From the NCBI GenBank assembly GCA_029582155.1, contig CM055898.1:32911967-32975966 (forward strand): a stretch of 64,000 nt of DNA, written 5' to 3'. A model generated the notes under the pieces. The model was given only the letters and a program-made list of their open reading frames with translations. It did not search any database and was not told the DNA's origin. Every line of letters starts with the position of its first letter. Position 1 is the first letter of the stretch. Position numbers and translations under genes: made by a program. The stretch comes from Panopea generosa. Lineage: Eukaryota > Mollusca > Bivalvia > Adapedonta > Hiatellidae. This document shows, in pieces, positions 24,034 through 34,700 of this stretch.

Positions 24034-24327
24034 GTGCAGTCACTCATGGCGAACGAAAAGCAGCTTTTAAGCAGAATGGAAGAACTTTTTTCTTCCAAGC
24101 TGTGTTCTTCCACTGAACGGATGCAGACTACTCAGAGGGAACTATCCGAGTCTCAGCTTGCGACTTTAACACGTTTCGTAAGAAAGGCAACGAGGAACAA
24201 CACAAAGTCAACGTGGCAGTGTTGGACAGATCTCTTGGTTATAAAGGGGTACTTTTTCTTGATGATGGGTTAGGTGGAGAGGGTACTTTTTACGAAGCAT
24301 TAAAAGTATCGGAATTTATTCATTAAG
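24034..24327 (+). pseudogene. DIRS-type gag-like ORF1 remnant, frameshifted
   Basis: Translation opens shortly after A1 with MANEKQLLSRMEELFSSKL. It is a charged, probably helical N-terminus of about 45 residues. At about 24180 the frame must shift to continue as KKGNEEQHKVNVAVLDR, which resembles the K-x-N-x-x-Q motif region of DIRS-order gag proteins. That frame stops at 24325-24327. In family members this ORF is much longer, so the rest of gag is deleted here. The position right behind the A repeat and before the RT remnant supports the call. The motif match is from memory of the family, not from a search. Confidence 0.55.
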
Positions 24328-24341
24328 TTTAAGTAGATTTT

Positions 24342-25178
24342 GGGTTTCTTCTAGCCGAGGATAAGTGTCATTGGACGCTATGGCAATCAATTGTATGGTT
24401 AGGTTACCTTTGGAACACCTTCGAAGGCATATTTGTAATGACCGAAGAGCGTATTGGGAGAACAGAAATACTCTTACGAGAATTGATTGGTAAAGTAAGT
24501 AACGGGAAAGTCATAGTTCCTGTAAGAAAAAATGCATGTTTAGTTGGTCAGCTGACTTCTATGCAGAGTGTAATAGGGCAATTGGTATGACAGAGAACAA
24601 GATCACTGTACCAGTGTGTTATAAGTCATGCCAACTGGGCGGCTCCGGTGATAGTGAGTTCCAAAGCACTGGATAAAATGATGTTTTTTAGAGAAAATAT
24701 ACGGTTATTTAATAGTGAGAATCTTGGTCAAACTTTGGTGAAAAGTGAGAATGAAGAAACTGACAACCAGAGTTTGGTTTATTGCGATTCCGGTGGAGCT
24801 GGCTTTGGAGGTTTTATTGATGGAATGAAGACAGTTAAGTAGCAGGTTGTTAGTCCAAGACTGAAAGTGGTTTTAGTTCCTTGTGGAGAGAGCTAGAGGC
24901 AGTGCATATAGTTTTTGCACAGTTGAATTAAGAGCCTGAAAGGACAGAAAGTTATTGTTAAGACAGATAACAAGAACGTAGAAACCATTTTGCAGGTTGG
25001 TAGTAGAAAACCATATTTGCAAGAGATAGCAGTTAAAGTAGACGATGTGTTAAGAAAAAATAATATAAGTTTATTGCCGAAATGGGTACCACAGGCAGAT
25101 AACTCAGAGGCAGATTTCCTCTGCCGTTGTACCGATAGCGATGATTGTTCGGTTAAAATTTCATTTTCATTATATTAG
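24342..25178 (+). pseudogene. DIRS reverse transcriptase C-end and RNase H, frameshifted
   Basis: The first frame (24342-24590) reads GFLLAEDKCHWTLWQSIVWL and continues WLGYLW...TEERIGR...GQLTSMQSVIGQL, typical of the RT thumb region in DIRS elements. After a frameshift near 24590 comes SHANWAAP, then KALDKMMFFRENIRLFN and the RNase H. The RNase H acidic residues are visible: Asp in LVYCDSGGAGFGG (codon about 24786), Glu in WRELEAVH (about 24890, in another frame after a stop at 24840), Asp in VKTDNKNVE, and Asp in NSEADFLCR. The palm with its YxDD box is absent, so most of the RT is deleted between gag and this part. At least two frameshifts and one stop break it. Confidence 0.78.
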
Positions 25179-25560
25179 AAGAACAATGAGGACCATATAC
25201 TTGCGTCCGTTTTGCTTGTGATTATAATACTAAATGTAAGATATTTTACTCAAAGTATTGGTGCCCAGGGACATCAGGAATTGATGTATTCAGTTTCAAA
25301 TGGTTGGGAAAAAAAATATCTGGATTGTTCCGCTACCACGTTTAGCAGTTGAGTGTGCACGAAAAATTGTGAAAGAGAAATGCAAATGTACTTTAGTTAT
25401 AACCATTTGGAAGTCGATCCCATCTGGCCATTATTGTTCCCAGATGGTAAGATGGAATCAGACTTTGTTCACGATGTCTGTGTATTTCAGCCTGGTAAAC
25501 TGACGAGGCGTGGTAGGGGCTGAAATGGCATATTTGGTGGCAGACAGTTACAATTTGGCC
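25179..25560 (+). pseudogene. DIRS region following RNase H, frameshifted
   Basis: After the RNase H, a frame carrying RFACDYNTKCKIFYSKYWCP leads into GIDVFSFKW and, at 25300-25503, WIVPLPRLAVECARKIVKEK with TLVITIW. This order (R-F-A, cysteine-proline-glycine, then V-P-P and T-L-V-x-P-x-W) is the usual block after RNase H in DIRS-order polyproteins. The first part must be read in a frame without its own start. No separate function is claimed. Confidence 0.6.
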
Positions 25561-25759
25561 TTATTGTAATATGATTAATCAGGACATGATGACTGTTTTT
25601 CAGCCTTGTTAACTGACAAGGCATGGTAAGGGGAAGAAGTTATAGAACTGAATATGCTTACGTTAATTTTGTATATCAATTTAAAGAAGCATGGCAGGGC
25701 CAGATATGATATACTGAATGAAAGGATTATTTGTTAAGACATTCATATTTCTTTTTCTC

Positions 25760-27074
25760 TATTTGTACAGGCCTGAATTTAAAAAGCTGCATCGACGATG
25801 AGATACAGAAGAGTGAGATACCTAGCACTAGTTTCGAAGGACTGCCGTCTAAGATGAGGAAATTCCTTGTGATGTCGAAGAGATACAGTACAAACATTAA
25901 GTATTATAATGTTTTAAATAAGTGGGACAAATTTATATCTTCAAATGGCGGATCTGCCATTCCAGCATCGCCAATCCATATTGCGCTATATCTAACTGAA
26001 TTAATGGACAAGCGCCCGTCAAGTACAATGATTTCTGCTACTGTGTATAGTATTGAGTGGGCACACTCTTTGAAGAATTTTTCCGACCCCTACTAACAAT
26101 ATGTTCGTTACAATTTTGTTGGAAGCTTCGAAGGCATACTTTCCAAACCTGTAAACAAGAAGGAACCCATTACCTCGGAAACTCTATTTGTATTATGTGA
26201 AAAATATTCAGAAAGTAATGATGTTGTTGTGATCAGAGATTTATGTATGATAGTATTAGCATTTTTGGGGTTTTTAAGATTTGATGAGTTGACAAGTTTA
26301 CATTATTCTGATATAAAGTTTTACGATGATCATTTTTCTATTTTCATTAGGAAAAGTAGGACTGACCAATATTGCAAAGGTGATGAAATTGTCGTTTCTA
26401 AGGGCAATACAATAGCATGCCCCTACGCGATGTTGAAACGTTTCTTAGAAGTATGTGGTTTATCAATTACAGAATATGTGTTTTTATTCAAGCCTTGTAC
26501 ACGGTCTAGGGAATGTCTCGTGTCGAGGTTAAAAGAGGTCAATGGAGAATCGAACATAGGTTGTTGTTGTTGTTGTATGGTGTTTAGCGTCGCTTTCAAC
26601 AATCATTCAGTCATATCCCGACGGTGTCTACTTGAGACAGTATTTTAAGCACTGTCACACTGGAGTATCATGCCGCAGACACATGGTATGATACCAGATC
26701 CAGTCACATTATACTGACACCGGGCCGACCAGACCTAGAACTCTCCTCTAAATGCTGAGCGTCAAGTGAGGAAGCTTCTAGTACCATTTTTAATGTCTTT
26801 GGTATGACCCGGCTGGGGATTGAACCCACGACATTCCGCATGCGAGGCGGACGCTTTACCACTAGACCACGCCGCGGTCTTCGAACAAATGTATTCATTC
26901 TCTTAGGTCAGGGGGTGCCACGATGGCAGCAAACGTGAGGGTAAATGATAGGTATAGGAAGAGGCATGGGCGTTAGAAAGGTTAAAATAGCAAAGATGGC
27001 TACATTGCCGACTCCTTGGAGAGGAGATTGGAGTTTTGCAAGTCGTTAAATTTGTCAATTGTTGTGTATATATG
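25760..27074 (+). pseudogene. DIRS tyrosine recombinase, split by SINE-2
   Basis: The N-terminal SAM-like core-binding domain is at 25760-26093 (MRKFLVMSKRYSTNIKYYNV and ISATVYSIEWAHS). A stop and frameshift lie at 26094-26106. The catalytic domain continues in another frame: LAFLGFLRFDELTSLH carries the first catalytic Arg (codon 26277). It then runs through IRKSRTDQYCKGDE and CPYAMLKRFL to about 26549. SINE-2 interrupts here. Beyond it the frame resumes with CIHSLRSGGATMAANVRVND, holding the His-x-x-Arg pair at 26896-26907, then RKRHGR, two in-frame stops (26974 and 26983) and KDGYIADSLERRLEF with the nucleophile Tyr at 27001-27003. All four catalytic residues are present but separated by the breaks. 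The enzyme would join circular element cDNA to the host genome. Confidence 0.85.
26550..26887 (-). mobile_element. SINE-2 copy 2, inserted in the DIRS recombinase
   Basis: The tRNA-like head is on the minus strand at the right (GTCTAGTGGTAAAGCGTCC, box B GGGTTCAATCCC). The tail with its (GTT)n lies left at 26559-26576. TCGAACA flanks it at 26550-26556 and 26881-26887, a 7-bp target duplication. The insertion falls between the KSRTDQ part and the HSLR motif of the recombinase. Confidence 0.92.
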
Positions 27075-27122
27075 AGAAATGTCAACATGATTTTCCTTCC
27101 AGCCCGCTCTCTTTGTATTCTA

Positions 27123-27189
27123 AACCGCTCGTCTGGTTTTAGCATATTGGTGTTATGTTGTTATTTGTATCATAGGAGTGTAGCAAAGA
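27123..27189 (+). repeat. DIRS split direct repeat B1
   Basis: AACCGCTCGTCTGGTTTTAG through GTGTAGCAAAGA matches B2 at 27889-27957. It directly precedes A2. Confidence 0.85.
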
Positions 27190-27367
27190 CTATTTCACGC
27201 GTTTCGTTAGTTTAGCGTGAAATATTTGTCTTATCGCGTAACGTACTCAGTACAATACAGTGGTATTGGTCAGTCAGTTAGTCATGCAAGAGATAATGCA
27301 TGTACAAAAGAAGTGTAGAAATTTATTTTAGTCATTTTACCGGACGAAACTGTACACGTTACATTTA
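27190..27367 (+). repeat. DIRS split direct repeat A2
   Basis: Matches A1 from CTATTTCACGCGTTTCG to GTACACGTTACATTTA. It is 10 bp shorter than A1 because of small indels around CAGTCAGTTAGTCATGC. Confidence 0.88.
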
Positions 27368-27888
27368 AAAATGTTAAGTAATTAATATTAAAACAAATTC
27401 ATGGTCGTTTTTCATTTTGTAGAACTTATTCGGCATTTTCTAATACTTTATAATGTTTTTATATAAAATGTTTACATAAATTTTATATATATTTATTAAA
27501 CCATAAACCCACAATGAATGAAGCCCGACATTCAAGCGATCTGACGATTGACAAGCGGGTACAGGTTTCCAGAGTTTTTCCTTACTAAAATTCACACGGA
27601 TTTTATCTCTGTTTTTTTTTTCCTGAGGAAGTCGGTTCGTGTTTAGTTAATAATAAAAAGAATTTCGTTTTGTCGTTAAAAAGATTTTTTACATTAGTGA
27701 AGAGAGAAAAAGTAATGGGTGGCTTACTCGTATATAGCAGATTTGTTAGTAATACAGTACTTTTGTTAAACTTTCAACATTAGAAAAGATAAAGAAAATT
27801 CTATTGATTAAAATTAAGTGAATTGCCAATTTACAAAATATATTTTCTTTGCTCTTTTGTATATCTCAGACTGCACTGTATCTCATTT
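27368..27888. other. Spacer between A2 and B2
   Basis: These 521 bp have no coding content. The part at about 27500-27590 (AATGAATGAAGCCCGACATT, CAGGTTTCCAGAG) is repeated about 955 bp downstream at 28455-28545, outside the element, which hints that the spacer is inserted or duplicated host DNA. Confidence 0.45.
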
Positions 27889-27957
27889 AACCGCTCGTCT
27901 GGTTATAGCATATTGTTGTTATGTTGTTATTTATATCATATGAGTGTAGCAAAAACT
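27889..27957 (+). repeat. DIRS split direct repeat B2
   Basis: AACCGCTCGTCTGGTTATAG through GTGTAGCAAAAACT matches B1 with few differences and marks the likely right end of the element. Confidence 0.82.
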
Positions 27958-29050
27958 TCATACATATAGTTTTCATACCAAATTAAATTTGCGATTAGGC
28001 ATTTAAGACGTTAAAGCTATCTTAATATAACATACGCAACATACTAAGATGGCACTGTTTTCTCTCGAATGTCAGCATAAGGCTGGTTTCTAGAGATCAA
28101 TTGGTATCCATTATTTGTGGTTATATTTCAAAAGAACAACTGGTATCAATGTATATCTGTGTGTCCTTATATTGGGGAACGCTTTTTTAGTTTAAGTGTT
28201 CGTATGTATACTGAATTATAGATGCATATATTGGTAATTTAGATGCCTAATGCAAAAGCCAATATTAGACTTTGTGACGTTAAAATATGATAGAACACCA
28301 CATTTTATCTTATAACGGAGTACCTTTGTGCTCGAAATTACAGAGAAAATAAATTGTTACATGTACTCCATTTACACAACACTACGAAACATCAAGCTGA
28401 TAAATATTGTTTATCAATATGTTATTCTGATCATACTGAATATGTAGGCGTATTGTTAATAAACTATTTTCAAGAATGAAGTCCGACATTTAGTGGTAAA
28501 ACACATTTGATAAATGGGCTCACGTTTCCAGAGCTTTACGTCTTTAGTTATTCCTGGGCGAGTCGACCACGTTTTGAAAATATACAATATATTGAAATAC
28601 ATGCCTATTATGTTTGATACATCTGTTTGTATTTATGGCTTGTTGTTTGTTTGAGTTTTTTATATGAAAAATAGATAGGACGTAGTGTTACCTTTAATCA
28701 TGCACACGCACGTTGATGTTGTTTGCTTTCTGAAATTTGGGTATCCAACTACATCATCTTTATATGGGCTATAGAGTGGCAGATATTTGTCCACCTTTTG
28801 CTGTAGGAATGTTTGATTTAATTACATAAATGTATTATTGAAATTTTCTAACTAGTCATGTTATGTAACAATATTAGTTTAATAGTCATGCATATAATAT
28901 TCTACGCACATTATAATATAATGTTATCGATTATATATTACATTATAGTCATTTTATTGTAAAATAAAATGACATGTTTGCATAACAGTCTGCATATTGA
29001 TGTGGTTGGGTATTTAAGAGAGCTGCATTAAGCAAGCACAAATACTATTT
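27958..29050. other. Repetitive flank, no gene
   Basis: 27958-28170 resembles the left flank at 23440-23600. 28455-28545 repeats the 27500-27590 block (AAGTCCGACATT, CACGTTTCCAGAGC). The rest, to 29050, is AT-rich and unidentified. Confidence 0.45.
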
Positions 29051-29359
29051 CAATATGACAACATTGATTGATTGATTGAATATTTAGCGTCATTTTTATG
29101 TCATCGAGGGCTAACAGACGATCAGTAACCTAATCACTGTTTCCTGGGATTAACCAGTACTCAAGCACACCCCATCTCCGCAAGTAACTGATAACTTTCC
29201 CACTTGAATCAGTGGTGAGAGACGAATGATAATGAGACACAATGTCGTATATCAATCATCACGGAGACTGTTGCCGGGCGGGGGATTCGAACTCACGACC
29301 CCTGGATTGAAAGTCAGACGCGTAACCGATTGAGCTAATCAGGCCCGGCAATATGACAA
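29051..29359 (-). mobile_element. SINE-1 complete copy with 11-bp target duplication
   Basis: On the minus strand the head reads GCCGGGCCTGATTAGCTCAA with box B GAGTTCGAATCCCC, close to a Lys-type tRNA. The body matches 1-215 and 48205-48485. The tail is (TTGA)n-like at the left. CAATATGACAA at 29051-29061 and 29349-29359 is a perfect target duplication. Confidence 0.93.
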
Positions 29360-30419
29360 AGATTATAGCTGAACCAAGTTGATGCTATTTGTAACAGGAT
29401 ATAACGATCTCAATACGTAAGTTGTTGTTTTCTCTTTCGTCTTTCAAGTTTTATTATTTAAATACTCTGTTTTTATTTACCTGTTATATATAAATGTTTG
29501 ACCAATAGGAGAAATAGTAATACAAATAAAGAGCGGTCACTGCAGCATAAGATGGCTTATAAATCAAAATATAATGAATGCAATTTATACATACAGATGA
29601 ATCGACAACAACAGCTTTTGATGCAAACTCCTTAAGTTTTCAACGCTATATATATCAGTGACTATAATAGAATCCTTTTAATTTGTTAGTGTTTTGTTTT
29701 GTTTTGTTTTGAAGGAGGTTGGGAGAATACTAAGTTGTCAGTTGATGCACAATGGCGGATTGCACCAGTAAATGGGTCTCAAATTGAAGATATTACTATA
29801 TATTTCTATATCAGATTATGTCCAATGGCGGATTGAACCAATAGATGGGTTTCGAAATACAGGACTACTGTAAAATTCAATATCAAATGTTTTCCAATGG
29901 CGGATTTCACAAGTAAATGCAGATACTAAGTACTGTACTTTTAAAGCGTACATTTATTTTTTTGTGATCATTCTCTCATTTTTAGCCCATGTTTAAAGAA
30001 ATAAAAAAAAAATCTTCAAATATCCATATCAAATTAAGCCACCCATGGTTACTGAACTTACTTCTTCATCTTTCTACATAAACATTACATGCTTGAGTAG
30101 ATTCTACGCTACCATTTTTATTAATAAAAAAAAGAAATATTTCGTTAACTTAATAACCATTTGTTATAATTTAAATTCAGGAGAAAAAAAATAAATAACT
30201 GATAAGTGGAAATACTCAACATTTTTGATAATTTTTTATCAACTTTAATTAAGTACCAAATTCAATTTGATAATTAATTGGTCGTTTGTTATGCATAAAC
30301 ACTTGATAGACAGTATACCCTTTCGTTGATCGAACCTCTCTCCAAAATTATTTCATCAACTAATCTATCCTTGTCAGAAATAAAAATGTTTTAAAATTGT
30401 GTTGCTTTGTCCTTGTTAT
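29360..30419. other. Unassigned stretch with a 72-bp triplicate
   Basis: Apart from the tandem triplicate at 29750-29930 and a (TTTTG)n run at about 29694-29711, nothing is recognised. Confidence 0.4.
29750..29930. repeat. ~72-bp tandem repeat, about 2.5 copies
   Basis: CAATGGCGGATT recurs at 29750, 29823 and 29895, each followed by a variant of CACCAGTAAATGGGTCTC. Steps are 73 and 72 bp. Confidence 0.8.
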
Positions 30420-31400
30420 TTACACAAATTTAACTAATTACGAATAATGTTTTGCTAAACTCCTTGCGCTTGCATGTTAATTCATTGGAAACCATTTTGC
30501 AGAACAAAATAATTCAATTCAATTGCCAGACATTTTATTCTGCTTGGCATAGTTCCATGTTTTCATATCGTCAAAATCTCATTTAATTGTTTAGTGGATT
30601 GAAAGTGAAGGACGTTCCTCATAGAAGTCTTAGAACGCCGCATTATCGATAAACCAAAACGTACCGATGCTGGTGCCGCTTTATCACTATTTATGTGTTT
30701 TGTGTTATTTCCTATCATACCGTGACGGCTGACATTATTTTATATTGCTTGATTTAAGGTGAACCCAGGGGCTGTATAACCTTGATTCATATCTTTATTG
30801 CAACCGTTTAAATGAATGAAAATATATTGTAGACACAATTCTTTCAGGTCTTCTCATTAACTAAAGATCGGAGACAGAAATTGGTTTATTTAATGATGGC
30901 AAATAAATAAATTTTGAAAACAAAACTCATTCAATAAAATAAAAAAACATATTAACTCTGCGAAAACATATATGGATATGCAGTAACGTATATGTTAGAT
31001 GATTTACTACTCCACGGCGATAACGGCTGTTAACGGTAACACTTTAGTATGTCCATCTTAAAGAATTGTCACTTTGATTCGGAACACGAAAATTCAAAAC
31101 CGTTTGTGCCATTAACCCGGTGGCCAGTTTTGATAGCGAGGGCAAAATACAAATAAAAATAACCAGGATGTGATTATCTCATAATGTATGGTTACCTTTA
31201 TTAACATGACAATGTTAAACATTAAGAACTTATGTAGTTAAAATATCTACTGTTTAATATTGCAGTATTTAGGGAGTGTAAATCAAAATTTTTAATTATC
31301 ATCAATCATCTTACACAACCCTGTATAAAACAAGTTTTAGAACCGACTGCCAAACGTTCAAAAAAAGTACAAAGTACATACTGTATAATTGTAACCAATG
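30420..31400 (-). repeat. R1 dispersed repeat, copy c (inverted)
   Basis: It matches about 3690-4560 of copy a on the opposite strand. Anchors are TTTATTAACATGACAATGTT near 31198, AACCAGGATGTGATTA near 31160, AGAAGTCTTAGAACGCC near 30623 and CTTGCGCTTGCATGTTAA near 30463. No coding content. Confidence 0.7.
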
Positions 31401-33239
31401 GTGACAGATATATATTCATCAATGAAACTACTTTTAGTTTAGAGCAGACGCTTTATTACTCAGTTTTAAATGCCCATTAAACTTAAAAAAAAACAACAAT
31501 TTTTGATAATAAGAAAATGGTTGAAATAAAGGACGATTGCTATAGTTTTTCATGCGCTGCAACTCCATGCACAAAGGGAAGCAATTTTGTCGAGACCTGC
31601 CAGTCACTATATACCGCTATACTACAACTGACCCTATTTTGGTGGCACACTCATTTACGGATACGCCTAAATTTGTCTCTTATATTCAGTTCAATCTCAC
31701 AATTTAACTTGAATATGAAATATAATAGAGATTTTAATATTTATACAAATATTGTTCAATTAGTATAAAAAACGTTAATTATGCAAGTGCAGTTTATTTG
31801 GCGATGTCATACTTTAAGAGTTATTTTTGATCAAATTACGCATTATTTTGATTGTCATTAGAAAAGGTATCAGAGAGCATTTTGTGAGGTATAAAGCAAA
31901 ATTTATTCATATACAATATCAAAATATTAAAAAAAACGCTATATTTCTATTACAAAATTTAAAAAAATAATTGAAATTATTCCGAAATGATTTTGTTTTT
32001 GAAAACCCTTAACAGTTCAATTCAGGCTTATGACACCTAATTCTTTTTCGCATTGCTTGTTAAATCTACATTATTTAACTAACTTACAAGGATGAGTATG
32101 TCTATGAGAAGGCAATACCACACAAATATGTACGGTAACATGTGTTGTTTATTTCTAATATTGCATAAACATACATTAAACTTAAAAACTGGGATTTTTC
32201 ATAAAATGTGAAAAAAACAATAGCAATCGTCTTTAAATGTGCTTGCAATATTGTAAAAAACATAATTATACACCCCTTATTATCTGCTATTTAAAAGCAA
32301 ACATAATAAATAATCTCGCTCGAAGTGTGTATCTCTTAAACGAGCGGTGCGAACGTTTATGAGGCCTTTGTTTACAAATATCGCTGATAATTTTCCGAAA
32401 ATCTTCACCTATGTTCGAGAGTTCACACATTAATCCACGTGGATGTGAACAGTATTAAGATTTCATATTCGACAAAGCAAATATAGATGGTATGGGTATA
32501 ATGTAGCGTTATATAGTTATGTGACGTACCGGTTTATTTTTAGAAATGCAGTGGTAGTGTGCAGACTAAGACCGTTAGATAAGGGGTCCAATAAAAAGTC
32601 TAGAAACGATTTGGCTTGACTAACATTATGCTTTAATAATGAGTTAATCTTTAAAAAAAACTATATTGATATCTGTAATAAAACTGTATCGTTTTCACGA
32701 GCGTAATCAGCTATACGCACTGAGAAACAATGAGTACCGAATACTAGTTTATTCCGGTGATTCTTACTCAGGATCCGGTCTCGCATATATGCTTGAAACT
32801 GTTGCAAGCGCTATTACGTCATGGATAACTTTATCACTGTCAGTTTAAAGAGGCTACAAAGATATTTTGTTAAGTATAGTAATAAAAAAAGAAATGTTAT
32901 TTTTATTATTATATAAAGATTCGTCGCTTTAGTTAATTAATACACTGAGGTGAATAAAAGGATGTATTTTTAAATATCTAACCACAAACTGCTATTTAAT
33001 TTCTAAACGCATACCATACAGTCCCACCATGCTACATAATACCGACAGACGCGTTTCCGAACAAACTTCGTGACTACCAATTTTCTGCCGAGATGTTTAT
33101 CGGAATGAGACGGATATTAATTTGTAAACAAAATCCGCTCTTAAATGCGGACAAATAATGCACTTTCTATTTATTTCTTCGTTTGTAAACTTTCGCAGTG
33201 ATCAGATAAACATATAATCTAGCATCTGAAAGAGTAAAA
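31401..33239. other. Unassigned stretch separating two inverted R1 pieces
   Basis: No gene is supported. An 83-codon ORF (31517-31768) and a 60-codon ORF (32666-32848) have no recognisable domain. Since both neighbouring R1 pieces are inverted and in consistent order, this 1.8 kb may be an insertion into one R1 copy, but no termini or target duplication were found. Confidence 0.4.
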
Positions 33240-33520
33240 CTGACTAAAATTAAAACTAAAAACGACCGTTTCGGAAGTTTACTGAGCCTTTAACCTAAGT
33301 ATATTTAACATTCCCAAATAAGATTACGTTCACTCAGTTAAGAATTCAAAAGCTTTATTATCCTATAATTAAGTTTAGATATGGAAACTTAATCTTCCAA
33401 AAAACGTCATTGCCTGTACAGCAGACACGAACATAACACATTTGGAATATTTGATTTAAAGCACATTATTCACCCAGATTTTTCTTAAACATGTCATATT
33501 AATACATAGAATCAAGAATT
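33240..33520 (-). repeat. R1 dispersed repeat fragment
   Basis: 33340-33520 is the inverted counterpart of 3420-3620 (AAAAACGTCATTGCCTGTAC, CGAACATAACACATTTGGAA). The adjoining 33262-33300 (GTTTCGGAAGTTTACTGAGC) matches 2716-2745 in direct orientation, so there has been a local rearrangement in one of the copies. Confidence 0.6.
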
Positions 33521-34369
33521 ACGAAATTCTTATGGAAAATATGAAGTAAAAAGTCAATACCATAAAAAACATGATCACCATAACATCATAATCATAGCAA
33601 ATGCACATGAAATGAATTACACAACATTTTTCTGCACGACAGTAAAATGTAACAATTCACTAAGATATACTATTGAGAACACAATCGGTTAAATGTATTG
33701 GATAGAAAGAATACCAAAACTTTTAACAACGAATTCGAGTAATTTTTGTGTATAAAATTGTGCGGTTGACAGGTTAGTTGTAAAGAAGGATGCGTTCAGT
33801 GACCATATGTGAACTAAAAAGTGTGCCCGCATAAGAGAATTAAGTGCACGCAATCATTATTATTGTAGAGCATTATTTCTAGTATTATATAAGAGCCCGA
33901 TTACGGATATTGATGAACGTCATACTTCATAAGAAAGTCGACTTGTTTTAGCTATGTCCGTCAGCCTATTAGGTAACATATCTTTGGCGACTAAATGAAA
34001 AGTAATCAAGTCAAGTGAGTACAGAGCAAAAAATATGTATAACCTAAAATGGACACAAACACAAACACCAAAAGACACAGCCTTAAGAACAGTAACCAAA
34101 GGAAACAGGCACAGTCACCAAAATACATTTTGATAATAGGACATACCCAATTCATACAACGTAAATCTACCACCAAAAAAGCGTGTGTCTCAACACTTAT
34201 AGAAATGCCTTTCTCGGACAAGTGATACTGTAAGGATGATTTAGAAATATATGTAAACTAATCCTTTAATGCTAATGGTATATATGCTTATCTCATCATC
34301 CATCAAGTAATTGATTTTAATTTAAGAAGTGTTACTGGCAGATGTTGTATTAAGATGTAATGGAAATGG
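33521..34369. other. Unassigned AT-rich stretch
   Basis: Nothing recognised; short ORFs lack domains. Confidence 0.35.
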
Positions 34370-34700
34370 TGGTTGAAATAGTGATAGCGATGGTAGAGGA
34401 AGTTGCAGTATAGTTTACTAGTTTGTGGTATTGGGGACGATTTCGCTACTGATATAGAGGTGGTGGTGGTGATGCCGATCTTATTGCTGCTTATGAAGGT
34501 GGTAGAGGCGGTTAATGTAGTGGTGTTTGATGGACATTATGGTGTTGATAGTGTGTATATAGTTGTAGATAAGTGCAGATGGGTGATTTATAGTATTGGT
34601 AGTAGTAATTGATGTAGTAGTTATGGTGATAATTGTGGTTGTTGTGGTGGTAAAAGTCATGGCTGTGGTTATTGCTCGGAAATGGTATATTATGATAATA
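34370..34700. repeat. Degenerate GGT/GTA-rich minisatellite
   Basis: The plus strand is rich in GGTGGTGGTG, GTAGTGGTG and TAGTAGTAAT blocks and poor in C. It resembles a decayed version of the array at 49320-50610. A Val-rich ORF inside is an artefact. Confidence 0.6.

Larger units (their letters stand above)
23838..27957 (+). mobile_element. DIRS-order (PAT/Ngaro-like) retroelement, decayed
   Basis: A gag remnant, RT thumb plus RNase H, the following RNase H-linked region and a tyrosine recombinase lie in this order on the plus strand. Terminal direct repeats are arranged A1 - coding - B1 - A2 - spacer - B2. A1 (23838-24025) matches A2 (27190-27367), and B1 (27123-27189) matches B2 (27889-27957). 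Split direct repeats plus a tyrosine recombinase instead of an integrase are known hallmarks of PAT/Ngaro-type DIRS elements. Most of gag and the RT palm are missing, frames are shifted, and a SINE-2 cuts the recombinase, so the copy is dead. A 521-bp spacer between A2 and B2 is unusual because these normally abut. Confidence 0.82.

Noticed and set aside
23838-27367. A1 and A2 considered as the LTRs of a normal LTR retrotransposon
   Set aside because: The element has a tyrosine recombinase and no integrase or protease, no TG...CA ends, and a second pair of direct repeats (B1, B2).
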